Source of the DNA: CAWBRT01 sp963791145
GTDB lineage: Bacteria > Acidobacteriota > Terriglobia > Terriglobales > Acidobacteriaceae
Reading direction: 5' to 3'
NCBI GenBank assembly: GCA_963791145.1
Contig: CAWBRT010000006.1
Coordinates: 124,001 to 188,000, forward strand
DNA length: 64,000 nt
The notes under the pieces are model-generated. The model did not search any database. It was not told the origin of the DNA and saw only the letters and a program-made list of their open reading frames with translations. Made by a program: the position numbers and the translations under genes. The stretch's first letter is position 1. Each line of letters starts with the position of its first letter. Below, in pieces: positions 12,018-21,496 of the stretch.

Positions 12018-12749
12018 TCACAGCGCTGCAAGGTTCGTTGCAGTTTGCTCAGACCTAGGCCGTGCCAAGATTCTTCCGAGGCGCTCCAGAGTTTCGTTAT
12101 GTGCGTCAGCATCGAGGGAATTCAGAGCGGCCGAAAGCGATTGGAGAAGTCGAGGGAAGTCAATCTTCTTGGAGGGTTCTCCTAGGAGAGTACGCAGGCA
12201 AAAACCCAATTCAGGTGACAACGGCTTGATTTGCTTTATTAGTTCAGGGCGGGAGAGTGGGAATATTCCTTCGCGTAGGAGAAGACCTCTTATGAGGTGA
12301 TCGAATGCGAAGAGCGCAGACTCGCTGGCTGCATCAAGGTCGCCGCTGTCTATAAAGAGTTTGGCTGCCAGCCAGCGCTTGCCCGCAACCTCTATTTTGC
12401 GGTGCCATTCTGGCCACTTGGTATTCTCGCCAATGCTGCTGACGATTTCATCCCAGTACTTTCCTCCCGCCAATGGAACGCCATAGCGAACGCACCAGTT
12501 AGGGAAGTCATCAGCCTTCCCGAGACTCTCGATGAAGCTGTATCGGCTGAATCGATGAAATTCAAACTTAGACACGCGAATTCTATTCAAAGGCTTCTGG
12601 TCAGCGATTAGAAGCACATCGACATCACTCCGTCGCATCGCACAGTTTCTTGCTACGGATCCAATCAATACGACGGCGGCATCCTCTCCGAGCTCGTTCT
12701 TCAGCTGGCGGGCGAAGGCTTCGATTTCGGAACGACTATAAGTTTGCAT
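12018..12749 (-). CDS. MNT-type nucleotidyltransferase (HEPN/MNT pair)
   Basis: This protein of 243 residues has an N-terminal minimal nucleotidyltransferase domain. The motif GSVARNCAMRRSDVDVLL (about residues 30-46) supplies the G-S and D-x-D residues that bind nucleotide and metal. The remaining ~150 residues are helical and may be a second, fused HEPN-like domain (AASESALFAFDHLIRGLLL). The start at MQTYSRSE overlaps the end of the upstream HEPN gene by 14 bases, so the two are translationally coupled. In characterised HEPN/MNT modules the MNT protein is the antitoxin that AMPylates or otherwise neutralises the HEPN toxin; that role is inferred from gene order. Confidence 0.72.
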   Translation of the reverse strand: MQTYSRSEIEAFARQLKNELGEDAAVVLIGSVARNCAMRRSDVDVLLIADQKPLNRIRVSKFEFHRFSRYSFIESLGKADDFPNWCVRYGVPLAGGKYWDEIVSSIGENTKWPEWHRKIEVAGKRWLAAKLFIDSGDLDAASESALFAFDHLIRGLLLREGIFPLSRPELIKQIKPLSPELGFCLRTLLGEPSKKIDFPRLLQSLSAALNSLDADAHNETLERLGRILARPRSEQTATNLAAL

Positions 12750-13176
12750 TGCCCTCTTTGAGCTTCTTGCCGCTCCTTGCAATAAGTGCTTCGACCTCTT
12801 GGATGAAAGATTCGAGCTCCCTAATCATTTCCTCGAAATCCGAATGTTCGAAATCCTCTTCGTATCCGTACGCTGCCTCTTTACGGCCTGCGTTTAGATC
12901 CTGAAGACGTTCGGAAACGTCACTCTCAAGGTAGCCTTGATCAACCAGATCCTCCGCTTGCGACTCGAGATCCCAATGAGCCTTTGTGTCCGCGAATGCG
13001 CCAGTTGACTTAGTGGCAGCACGAACTGCATTCTCATACGCTTGGAACAGAAACGTAATCGCGATATCATCAGAGCCCGAATCGATACCCTTCTTGGCGA
13101 TCCCTAATTGGTGCCGCGCTTTTTTCAGTAGGAGTTCCGCTTTGTCTCCTCTGCTGAGTGTTTTGCGCCTCTTCAT
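12736..13176 (-). CDS. HEPN-domain protein, partner of the MNT gene
   Basis: This is a small helical protein (146 residues) with a HEPN-like arrangement: KAELLLKKARHQLGIAKKGI, then DDIAITFLFQAYENAVRAAT, then an acidic C-terminal helix. The HEPN ribonuclease motif R-x4-6-H is not evident (RAATKSTG has no suitably spaced His), so it may be a non-catalytic HEPN protein or a diverged toxin. MKRRKTLSRGD is the better start because AGGAA precedes it; an ATG 15 bases further up lacks a ribosome site. It is the first gene of a two-gene unit with the nucleotidyltransferase. The upstream 250 bases to dprA look like ordinary, somewhat AT-richer intergenic DNA. Confidence 0.65.
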   Translation of the reverse strand: MKRRKTLSRGDKAELLLKKARHQLGIAKKGIDSGSDDIAITFLFQAYENAVRAATKSTGAFADTKAHWDLESQAEDLVDQGYLESDVSERLQDLNAGRKEAAYGYEEDFEHSDFEEMIRELESFIQEVEALIARSGKKLKEGNANL

Positions 13177-13445
13177 AGGCTGTTCCTGCATACTGAAAGC
13201 TTACATCGAATCAACGGTCTCTTGAAGTCCCGGATCAGACAATTGCAATCCCTCAGACCGGAGGCTCTAGCATTGTATCTATATGTGTATGTCTATGTGA
13301 TTGATCCCCTTTTCTTTCCTCTCCTGTTCGCAACATTCAAGTTCGAGGCCAAACCGGGAAACGACCCATTCCGATTACCTACCTTAGGGTTGACACGGCA
13401 GCGCTCCACGTTCTACAGTCCGGGTCGGTTTCCCAGAGCAAAACC

Positions 13446-14618
13446 ATGTCATCCACCTCCGCTTCGCCGTCCCCATACTCGGTTCGTGTGCGCGAGTGGG
13501 TTGCGCTGGCCGCCACTCCCGGTCTTGGTCCCACCCGCACCAAGCGGCTGCTGGAGCGCTTCTCCGATGTCGGGCGCATCTTCGCCGCTTCGCTGACCGA
13601 GCTGGAAGCCGCCGGGTCTGCCGGCGGTGTCGGCGCAATCCATTGCGCTGGGCTCCTCGCTGGAGGCGGCAGACGCGGAGCTGGACAAGGCGCAGGCTGC
13701 CGGCGCGCGCCTGCTGGTTCCGGACGATCCCGCCTATCCTCGCCAGCTACTCGAGATTTACGATCCCCCGGCGGTTCTCTATGTGATTGGCGACGCCGCT
13801 ACTTTGAGCATGCCCGGAATCGCCGTCGTAGGCACGCGCCACCCGACGCCCTACGGCATCGGCATGGCAGAGAGGCTGGCCTGCGACCTGGCGGCCCGCG
13901 GCCTCATCATATTTAGCGGAATGGCTCGCGGCATCGACTCAGCCGCCCATCGCGGCGCGGTGAATGCCAAGGGAAAAACGGTAGCTGTTTTCGGCACCGG
14001 AGTAGATGTTATTTACCCGCGTGAGAACCGGAAGCTGGCGGAGCAGATTCTGGCCCACGGTGGAGCGCTGGTCAGCGAGTTTCCCATCGGAACGCTCGCC
14101 GGCGCCGCAGAACTTTCCCATTCGCAATCGCGTCATCAGCGGGCTTGGCTTATGGAGTGCTGGTGGCGGAGGCGGGCGAGTACAGCGGAACCCGCATCAC
14201 CGCCCGCTGCGCCCTGGAGCAGGGCAGGGAAGTTTTTGCCGTTCCCGGCAACGTGACCAACAAGCTGGCCTGGGGACCGAACACGCTGATCAAGCAGGGC
14301 GCCAAGCTGGTGGCCACCTGGGAAGACGTTTGGGAGGAGCTGCCCGGCGAGGTCCGTGCGCGGGTTGAATCGCTGATTCCGCCCGGGGCGGAGATGCCGA
14401 AAACAGGATCGCTCTTCGAGCCGCCCGGGCTTCCCGAGGGAAACGAGAAGAAGGTTTTTTCGCTGCTGAAAGCCGATGAGGCCGTTCACATTGACGAGCT
14501 GATGGAGAAACTCGAAGGCGCTCTTTCCTCTTCGGAAGTTTTCGCCGCGCTCTTCGAACTGGAGCTCTCCGGCCGCATCCGGCAATTGCCCGGCAAGAAT
14601 TACGTGAGAAGCTTCTGA
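13446..14618 (+). CDS. dprA: DNA processing protein DprA, two frame breaks
   Basis: DprA loads RecA on incoming single-stranded DNA during transformation. The N-terminal HhH/SAM part is LAATPGLGPTRTKRLLERFS. The Rossmann-like core shows VVGTRHPTPYGIGMAERLA, FSGMARGIDSAAHRGAV (phosphate-binding SGxARGID) and VFGTGVDVIYPRENR. The C-terminal winged-helix segment is at residues ~320-390. Frame changes occur near 13615 and 14108, each without loss of protein similarity. It is ~390 codons, the usual length. It lies directly upstream of topA, separated by an octamer-repeat hairpin region, an order often seen in bacteria. Confidence 0.93.
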
Positions 14619-14625
14619 ATAAGAT

Positions 14626-14718
14626 AAGGTTTCAAAGTTTCAAGGTTTCAAAGTTTCGTCGAGTTCTCTGGTTGTCCGGCAACCTTGAAACTCTGAAACC
14701 CTGAAACTTTGCAAACCT
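14626..14718 (+). repeat. Opposed octamer arms GTTTCAAR / YTTGAAAC
   Basis: The left arm at 14626-14657 repeats GTTTCAA(A/G) four times. The right arm at 14681-14718 carries the complementary GAAAC-based units. The two arms can form a long imperfect hairpin about 10 bases after the dprA stop, as a terminator would. Confidence 0.65.
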
Positions 14719-14871
14719 GAAGTCTTGTAAACGACTGAAAGCACACCCGAAAAGGCCGATCTGCCCGGCCGGTGTTCGACCGGCGACTTGGCGAGTTGCA
14801 CTCGCTCGTGCTAGCTTCGAAAGGGTTTTCTCCGTCATCCAAGGGTTTTGCACCATCATCGAGGAATTATC

Positions 14872-17459
14872 TTGGCAAAAGGATTAGTCATCGTCGAATC
14901 GCCCGCCAAGGCGAAGACGATTCAGAAGTACCTGGGACCAGGCTACGAAGTTGAGGCTTCTCTCGGCCATGTGAAAGACCTGCCGAAGAGTGATCTGGGC
15001 GTCGATGTTGACAACAACTTCGAGACCCAATACCAGGTCATACCCGGAAAAGAAAAGGTTCTGGCCCGGCTGAAGAAGCTGGCCAAGACCGCCGACGCCA
15101 TCTATCTCGCCCCCGACCCGGATCGCGAGGGCGAAGCCATCGCCTGGCACCTCGCGGCCGAACTCGGCAACGGTGACACGGATAAGAAGAAGAAAGGGGC
15201 GGCCAAGCGCATCCTGCGCGTCAGCTTCAATGAGATCACCAAGCGCGCGGTGCAGGAGGCCTTCAACCGTCCCCGCGACATCGACCAGAACCTGGTGGAC
15301 GCGCAGCAGACCCGCCGCGTGCTCGACCGCATCGTCGGCTACCAGGTTTCGCCGCTGCTGTGGGACAAGGTCCGTCGCGGCCTCTCCGCCGGACGCGTGC
15401 AGACCGTCGCGCTCCGGCTCATCGTCGAGCGCGAGCGCGAAATCCAGAAGTTCGAGAAAAAAGAGTACTGGACTATCGACGCCTACCTGTATGCCGGTAA
15501 GACCGGCTTCGACGCCCGCTTCTTCGGCCGCAACGGCGAGAAGCTGGAGATCGGCACTCAGCAGGAGTCCGAAGCCATTCTCGAGGCGCTGAAGAGCGCC
15601 GACTGGAGCGTACGCTCAGTCGATAAGCGCGAGCGGCGGCGCAACCCCATCGCGCCGTTCACCACCAGCAAGTTCCAGCAGGACGCCTCGCGCAAGCTCG
15701 GCATGAGCGTCAAGCGCGCCATGATGCTGGCCCAGCGGCTCTACGAAGGCGTCGAACTCGGCGACGAGGGAACCGTCGGCCTGATCACCTACATGCGCAC
15801 CGATTCCACCCGCGTCTCCAACGAGGCGCTGGCCGAGGTGCGCGAGCTGATCGGCCGCGAATACGGCCCGCCATATCTCCCCGCTGAGCCCAATACCTTC
15901 AAGTCCAAGCAGCAGGGCGCCCAGGAGGCGCACGAGGCCATCCGCCCGACGTCGGTGGCGCGCCATCCCGACGACGTCAAGAAGTACCTGCACGAGGACG
16001 AGCTGAAGGTTTACCGCCTGGTCTGGCAGCGCTTCCTGGCTTCGCAGATGAACCCCGCCGTCTTCGATCAGACCACGGTCGATATCGATGCGGCCACGGG
16101 GTCCCCGACGAACGAAGTTCGTTGGGGTGTAAACAATGGCGACCGTTATCAGTTCCGCGTCACCGGATCGGTGCTGAAGTTCGACGGCTTCCTGCAGCGT
16201 CTATGATGAATCCAAGGATGCGCGCGACGAGGAAGACGAGGCGCTCAAGCACAAGCTGCCGCCGCTCGCCGAAGGCCAGAAGCTCACGCTCAAGGAGTCT
16301 GAAGCCGGAGCAGCACTTCACCGAGCCGCCGCCGCGCTTCAACGAAGCCTCGCTGGTGCAAGGTGCTGGAGGAGCGCGGAATCGGCAGGCCGTCCACCTA
16401 TGCCACCATCCTGAGCACCATCCAGGAGCGCCAGTACGTCACCAAGACTGCCGGGCCGCGGGGGCAAGTTCATTCCCACCGAGATCGGCCTGGTGGTCAC
16501 CGACCTGCTGGTCGACAACTTCAAGGACATCTTCGATCCGCAGTACACGGCCCGCCTGGAAGAGGAGCTCGACGAGATCGAGGACGGCAAGGAAAAGTGG
16601 ACCGACGCGCTGCAGGAGTTCTACCGCAAGTTCGAGAAGGATCTCTCCTACGCTGAAAAGCACATGGAGAACATCAAGCGCATGGAGAAGCCCACCGACC
16701 AGAAGTGCGAGCGGTGCGGCGCTCCGCTGGTGTTGAAGTGGGGCAAGCACGGCTCGTTCTTTGCCTGCTCGACTTACGACAAGAAGGATCCCGCGTCCTG
16801 CACCTTCACCAAGGAAAACCCCATCAACCTCACCGACCTGGATGGGGCCGAGATGCAGGAGACGCAGTCGGACGAAGAGTACTGCGAGAACTGCGGGCGG
16901 CCGATGGTGCTCAAGCGCGGACGCTTCGGGACCTTCATGGCCTGCACCGGCTACCCCGACTGCAAGACCACGCGCCGCCTCGACCAGGCGAAGAAGATTC
17001 CCGACGTTCCGCTCGACGAGAAGTGTCCGCAGTGCAGCCGCAACCTGGTGCTGCGCCATGGCCGCTACGGCGAATTCGTCTCCTGCTCCGGCTATCCCGG
17101 AGTGCAAGTGGGTCAAGCAGAACTACATCGGCATGAAGTGCCCGCAGTGCAAAGACGGCGAGCTGGTGGAGAAGAAGGCGCGGCGCGGCAACTTCTTCTA
17201 CGGTTGCTCGAACTATCCCAAGTGCCGCTTTACCTCGGCCACTAAACCGGTGGCAGAGGCTTGTCCCGACTGCGGCAGTCCCTATCTGGTGGAGAAGACA
17301 ACCAAGGAGGGAACTTTCCTGGTCTGTCCCAACAGCAAGGGCAGCTCGCCGGCCAGGAGCAAGGGCCGCGGCAAGAAGAAGCCGGTCGAGCCGCAGCCGG
17401 CCAAAGCCTGCAGTTATTTGCGGTTAATTGCCGCGCCCGCCGAGAAGGCCACGGCCTGA
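14872..17459 (+). CDS. topA: DNA topoisomerase I, five C-terminal zinc ribbons, several frame breaks
   Basis: This type IA topoisomerase relaxes negative supercoils. The TTG start at 14872 (AKGLVIVESPAKAKTIQKYL) has a GAGGAA ribosome site at correct spacing and matches the family N-terminus. TOPRIM acidic residues are in LAPDPDREGEAIAWHL, and the active-site Tyr is in GLITYMRTDSTR (~15790). Five CxxC zinc ribbons follow the core (starting CERC ~16710, CENC ~16885, CPQC ~17027, CPQC ~17141, CPDC ~17266), and the protein ends in a basic tail. Frame changes fall near 16195, 16305, 16360, 16450 and 17098. Because the gene is essential, this cluster points to sequencing error. Confidence 0.93.
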
Positions 17460-17585
17460 ACATTTTTGATTTTCGATTTTTGGTTTCAGATTTGAGAATA
17501 GAGATTGAAGATGAATCAGCGGCTAACTCGACGTCTACGCTTTTCAATCGGCAATCAAAAATCGTAAATCAAAAATCAAAAATCC
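17460..17585 (+). repeat. Opposed heptamer arms (TTTTTGA type)
   Basis: The left arm (17462-17510) is built of ~7-bp units such as TTTTTGA and TTTTCGA. The right arm (17541-17585) has complementary ATCAAAA units. It fills almost the whole gap between topA and the next gene and could fold into a long AT-rich hairpin. Confidence 0.6.
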
Positions 17586-17595
17586 AGAGGTGTCC

Positions 17596-18051
17596 ATGGC
17601 ACAAAACACCGCAACCGCAACTGATGCCGATCTGATTCTGAAACTCTACGACCTGCGGCGCGAAGCGCTCATGCGCCAGGCGCGCGACTCGGTGGCCAAC
17701 TTCTGGCCGCAATCGGCGCAGGAGTGCATCCGCATCGCCCAGGACTTCGGCGGCGAGCAGAACGCTTACTTTCGCCAGGTGGTCAGCTACTGGGAGATGG
17801 CGGCCGGATTCGTGCTCAAGGGCGCGCTCAACGAGGAGTTGTTCCTGGACAGCGCCGGCGAGATGGTTTTTGTCTTCGCCAAGTTCCATCCATTTCTGCC
17901 GGAGATTCGCAAGGCCATGAACGCCCCCGAGTTCTACACCCGGGTGGAGCAGTTGCTGGAGCGCAGCGAAAAGGGGCGGCAGATGCTCAAGGCAACCATC
18001 GATCGCCTGAAGATGTTCGCCCAGATGCGTGCTCAGGCAGGCAAGAAGTAG
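17596..18051 (+). CDS. Conserved hypothetical protein, 151 aa, helical
   Basis: I do not recognise a named family. The protein is soluble, without signal peptide or membrane segment, and predicted mostly helical. It opens with MAQNTATATDADLILKLYDL and contains ARDSVANFWPQSAQECIRIA and a C-terminal LERSEKGRQMLKATIDRLKM. Coding quality is high and ATG 17596 follows CAGAGG at five bases. It is flanked on both sides by heptamer repeat arms and lies between topA and the convergent mlaF gene, so context offers no function. Confidence 0.7.
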   Translation: MAQNTATATDADLILKLYDLRREALMRQARDSVANFWPQSAQECIRIAQDFGGEQNAYFRQVVSYWEMAAGFVLKGALNEELFLDSAGEMVFVFAKFHPFLPEIRKAMNAPEFYTRVEQLLERSEKGRQMLKATIDRLKMFAQMRAQAGKK

Positions 18052-18052
18052 A

Positions 18053-18252
18053 GAGCAATTGCAGATTGAAGATTTCAGATTGCAGATTGCACTGCGTCTG
18101 CTCTGGCACGACCAGCGGCTCCTCGGAACGGGTGATTTCCGAGCCAACCGCAGCCCTGAGCAGGTGTCCCCGCGCACAGCTTCAATCAAGATCTGGACTG
18201 CTGCGACAAATCTTCAATCTGCAATCTTAAATCTTCAATCTGCAATCTCTGT
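18053..18252 (+). repeat. Opposed heptamer arms (AGATTGC/AGATTGA)
   Basis: The left arm at 18053-18091 repeats AGATTGA/AGATTTC/AGATTGC. The right arm at 18206-18252 repeats the complement (CAATCTT, CAATCTG). The ~115-base centre holds nothing recognisable. The element lies between two convergent genes and touches the mlaF stop. Confidence 0.65.
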
Positions 18253-19082
18253 CAGCTCAAATAATCGCGAATATACGGATCCTGCGAGGCGGCCAGCTCC
18301 GCCGCCGTGCCCTGGAAGATGATGTGGCAGTCGCGCAGCATGAGGAACTTGGTGTGTTCTTCCACGGTTTGCCCGGCAGGAATTGGTTCCATGCGGTTGG
18401 CCTGCCGGTTGAAGCGATGTGTCGCCATCAGGGCGGCGTCCTGCAGCCGCTGTGTCACCATCAACGCGCTCGCCTTGTAAACGTCGCGCTGCTTCATCAG
18501 CAGCTCGATGATGGTGGTGGAGGTGACCGGGTCCAGTCCGCCGGTAGGTGAGTCATAAAGCAGGATCTCCGGGTCGGAGATGATGGCGCGCGCGATGGCC
18601 ACTCGGCGCCGCATGCCGCCTGAGAGTTCAGCCGGGAACAGGGAGGCCGTATTTTCCAGCTCGACGAAGCGCAGCGCCTCTAAAACGCGCGGGTGAATCT
18701 TCTCGTAGGGAACGTGCTCCTCGTACAGCCGGAAGGCGACATTTTCCTCGACGGTCAGGGAATCGAAGAGCGCGCTCTCCTGAAAGACCATGCCGATGTG
18801 TCCTCGCAGGTCGAACAGCTCCTCCTCTTTCATTCCCGTAATCTCGTGGCCGCAGACGTAGATTTTGCCGCTATCCGGCCGCAGCAGCCCGAGCGCGAGT
18901 TTCAGGATGAGCGTCTTGCCGGAACCGCTTTCGCCCAGCAGGACCTTGGTCTCGCCGCGCTCCAGGCGGAAGGATATCCCCTCGAGCACGGGCTTGCCTT
19001 CGAAGCCGATGCTGACCTTCTCGAAGACGACCGTTGCTTCGTCCGGCCGGGGCGGAGCGCCTTGTTGCTCTGCGGTGGGCAT
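18252..19082 (-). CDS. mlaF: MlaF-type ABC transporter ATPase (lipid transport)
   Basis: This 276-residue ATPase is of the MlaF/Ttg2A group, which powers phospholipid movement between inner and outer membranes together with MlaE and an MCE protein. Walker A is GESGSGKT (50-57), the Q-loop lies at VFQES, the signature is LSGGMRRR (153-160), and the D-loop region is GGLDP. The Walker B strand reads ILLYDSPT, so the residue normally a catalytic Glu is Ser178. It starts one base after the mlaE stop on the same strand, a clear operon. No MlaD/MCE gene is present in the window, so the rest of the system must be elsewhere. Confidence 0.88.
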   Translation of the reverse strand: MPTAEQQGAPPRPDEATVVFEKVSIGFEGKPVLEGISFRLERGETKVLLGESGSGKTLILKLALGLLRPDSGKIYVCGHEITGMKEEELFDLRGHIGMVFQESALFDSLTVEENVAFRLYEEHVPYEKIHPRVLEALRFVELENTASLFPAELSGGMRRRVAIARAIISDPEILLYDSPTGGLDPVTSTTIIELLMKQRDVYKASALMVTQRLQDAALMATHRFNRQANRMEPIPAGQTVEEHTKFLMLRDCHIIFQGTAAELAASQDPYIRDYLS

Positions 19083-19083
19083 G

Positions 19084-19863
19084 TCAGCCGGGCAGGATCA
19101 CGATCAGGAATCGTGTCAGAAAGAAATCGACCACCAGAATCAGGACACTGGCGGCGACCACCGCCTGGGTCGTGGCGCGGCCCACGCCTTGCGTGCCGCC
19201 GTGCGCGCTCAGGCCGTAGTAGCAGCCGACGGTGGCAATGATGAAGCCGAAGAAAACCGGCTTGGCCAGGCCCATGAATACGTCGGCAAAAGCCAGCGAG
19301 CGCCAGGCGTAGTTCCAGTACTCGTTCAGGTCCAGGCGAAGCATCAGCACCGCTACCATGGAGCCGCCGGTGAGCCCCACCAGGTCGGAGATGATGGTCA
19401 GGAAGAACAGCATGATCATGGACGAGATCACGCGCGGAGTGACCAGCTTCCGGCTGGGGTCGGTGCCGAGGGCGCGCATGGCATCGATCTGCTCGGTCAC
19501 CTTCATCGAGCCCAGTTCGCTCGCCATGCCGCTGGCATTACGCCCGGCCACCATCAGGCCGGTCAGCACCGGTCCGAGCTCGCGCACCATGGAGAGCGAA
19601 ACCAGCTGTCCGGTAAATGACAGGGCGCCGAAACGCGCCAGCGAGTTCGAGGTCTGCAAGGCCAGCACCGCTCCGGTAAAGAAGCCGGTCAGCACCACGA
19701 TGGGCAGCGACCCGGCGCCGATCGTGTCAGCCTGTTGAATGGTATCGGCAATGTAGCGCGGGCGGCCCATGAGATTGGCCAGGGAACGCCAGCAGAGGTG
19801 CGCGTACTCCTGCACCGACAGGACTTTATCTTTGACAACTGCGGTGGGCGAGAAAAGTTCCAT
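19084..19863 (-). CDS. mlaE: MlaE-type ABC transporter permease
   Basis: This is a 259-residue integral membrane permease of the MlaE/YrbE family. Hydrophobic helices alternate with the family segments SLPIVVLTGFFTGAVLALQ, VRELGPVLTGLMVAGRNASG and MASELGSMKVTEQIDAMRAL, the last being the cytoplasmic coupling loop that touches MlaF. It is the first gene of the mlaE-mlaF pair and is read toward mlaF with a one-base gap. The role is intermembrane phospholipid transport maintaining outer-membrane asymmetry in proteobacteria; in this organism that is inference from homology. Confidence 0.9.
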   Translation of the reverse strand: MELFSPTAVVKDKVLSVQEYAHLCWRSLANLMGRPRYIADTIQQADTIGAGSLPIVVLTGFFTGAVLALQTSNSLARFGALSFTGQLVSLSMVRELGPVLTGLMVAGRNASGMASELGSMKVTEQIDAMRALGTDPSRKLVTPRVISSMIMLFFLTIISDLVGLTGGSMVAVLMLRLDLNEYWNYAWRSLAFADVFMGLAKPVFFGFIIATVGCYYGLSAHGGTQGVGRATTQAVVAASVLILVVDFFLTRFLIVILPG

Positions 19864-20112
19864 TCGTGCTATTTCACAGCCGAGCGCAATCTAAACCAAT
19901 TCCGCGACTCGCTGGAAATATATCAGATGCCGAGCGTGACAGTCCCCGGCATCGTCGCCGGCAGCCGCCGGACAGGAGGAGGTAGTCAAGAGCTGCCGCT
20001 CCCGCCGTGCTAAAATCGAGCTGCCGCCCGCGGTTTTTCCCGGCGAAATCTGCTGCGAGCCGTCATTGCGCTTCGCCGGCCGGGCGTTCAGAACAAACTA
20101 GCAGGAGAAGAC

Positions 20113-20292
20113 ATGGCAAAGATTGCGAAAACGGCAGATCGGAAGAAGGTGATGGATACCTCCAAGAGCACCGACTGCCCCAAGTGCGGCAAGCCCACCA
20201 GAATCGTGAAGCGCGTCAAAGACCGCGAGCGTAACATCGCGGGAGGGGTTTACATCTCCTGCTCGGCATGCGACTTCTACGAGAAGTTGTAA
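20113..20292 (+). CDS. Small zinc-ribbon protein, 59 aa
   Basis: This short gene is supported by an AGGAG ribosome site five bases before ATG 20113. The 59-residue product has two CxxC knuckles, CPKCGKP and SCSACDF, separated by a basic stretch (RIVKRVKDRERN), typical of a zinc ribbon. It is probably nucleic-acid or protein binding. I know no specific function. A TAAAAT -10-like box lies about 100 bases upstream, and a strong palindrome follows the gene. Confidence 0.72.
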   Translation: MAKIAKTADRKKVMDTSKSTDCPKCGKPTRIVKRVKDRERNIAGGVYISCSACDFYEKL

Positions 20293-20370
20293 TCGGCAAC
20301 CCCGCTCCGACATCAAGAGAAGCTGACGGTGCCCCACCCTCGCGAACTGGTTCAGTACCGATTCTTTGAA

Positions 20371-20439
20371 AGGGCATGGCTTTGCGGGGTCCCCAGCGAA
20401 CCCGTATTTGGTTTGCTGGGGTGCCTTGAGCCATGCCCT
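20371..20439 (+). repeat. Long imperfect palindrome after the zinc-ribbon gene
   Basis: The outer stem AGGGCATGGCT (20371-20381) pairs perfectly with 20429-20439. The inner stem CCCCAGCGAAC (20391-20401) pairs with 20411-20421 with one mismatch. It could serve as a transcription end or be a REP-like element. Confidence 0.6.
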
Positions 20440-20458
20440 ACGGAGCCAGGAATGATGC

Positions 20459-20583
20459 GGGCTTTAGTGTGTGCGTGAGAACCCCATTTTTTACCGGTCC
20501 GACCCCATCATATTGGGGTCAGCGCGGCAATAAAGCTCACTATATGGCGTACGAAACTAGTTCTCACGCACACACTTTAGCCC
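20459..20583. mobile_element. MITE-like 125-bp element with 24-bp terminal inverted repeats
   Basis: The ends at 20459-20482 and 20560-20583 are inverted copies of each other, matching at 22 of 24 bases (outer sequence GGGCT, inner GTGTGTGCGTGAGAAC). A further internal stem GACCCC/GGGGTC lies at 20501-20520. There is no room for a protein. This is the structure of a small non-autonomous transposable element. No clear target duplication is visible beside it and no matching transposase is in the window. Confidence 0.55.
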
Positions 20584-20612
20584 CTGAGGGAACTCGCTTA
20601 CTTCGCCCCAGG

Positions 20613-21311
20613 CTAACGCACCGCCGCCATCTCCTCGAAAATTTTCCGCGCTGCCTCGGCCGGGTTGGCGGCACCCGTAATCGGGCGGCCCACCACGATG
20701 TGGGTGGCTCCTGCCTCTATCGCTTGTCGTGGCGTCATCACGCGCGCCTGATCGCCTTTTTCTTCTCCCGCGGGACGCACCCCCGGGGTAACGATCGCGA
20801 ATCCCTCGCCCAGCTCCCGCCGCAATAGGCGCGCTTCCAGGGGAGAAGCCACAAGGCCGCCGCAACCGGCGCGCAGGGCCAGAGAGGCCAGCCGCAGCAC
20901 CTGTGTTTCCACCGTGCCGCTCACGCCCGTCTCCTGCAATTCCTGCTCGGAGATGGAGGTCAGCACCGTAACCGCGAGAACCAGCGGTCGTGCCGCTGAC
21001 TGCGCAGCCGCTTCGGCCGCGGCCCGCAGCATCGGCGAGCCTCCCGCCGCGTGCACGGTCAGCATGGAGACGTTCAACTTGGCCGCTTCCCGCACCGCGC
21101 CGGCGATGGTGTTGGGGATATCGTGAAACTTCAGGTCCAGAAAAACCTTGCGGCCGGCCGCCACCAGATCGCGAACCAGCGCCGGGCCTTCCGCGGTGAA
21201 GAGCTGCTTCCCGACCTTGAACATAGGCGCCGGGCTGCCTATGGCGGCCACGATGTCTTGGGCCTGCCGGGCGGTCGGAAAGTCGAGGGCGACAATCAGG
21301 CGTTCTTGCAT
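20613..21311 (-). CDS. pyrF: Orotidine 5'-phosphate decarboxylase
   Basis: PyrF makes UMP from OMP, the last step of de novo pyrimidine synthesis. The 232-residue TIM barrel begins MQERLIVALDFPTARQA. The catalytic Asp-Lys cluster DLKFHDIPNT is at residues ~59-68, and phosphate-binding segments TPGVRP and VVGRPIT lie near the C-terminus. It is complete and of normal length. It stands alone, with the MITE-like element just beyond its 3' end. Confidence 0.95.
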   Translation of the reverse strand: MQERLIVALDFPTARQAQDIVAAIGSPAPMFKVGKQLFTAEGPALVRDLVAAGRKVFLDLKFHDIPNTIAGAVREAAKLNVSMLTVHAAGGSPMLRAAAEAAAQSAARPLVLAVTVLTSISEQELQETGVSGTVETQVLRLASLALRAGCGGLVASPLEARLLRRELGEGFAIVTPGVRPAGEEKGDQARVMTPRQAIEAGATHIVVGRPITGAANPAEAARKIFEEMAAVR

Positions 21312-21496
21312 GCAGGTAGTCTAGCCCACCGGGCCGCTTTTGCCTCCTATGGCTTAGGCTGCGGGTTTTGCCCTGAAGAGAGCCGCTTTTCTTAGCCGGA
21401 ATGCCTAGCACGACTTAGGTCTTGGGTATCAACCGGGTTAATTGTTCACCCCGTTAATAAGGTAAAGCAGAGTACCTTTTACAACTTTAGCCTGAT

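Noticed and set aside
14872..17459. topA as a true pseudogene
   Set aside because: Five frame breaks are present, but the protein is otherwise well conserved and the gene is normally essential, so sequence error is more likely.
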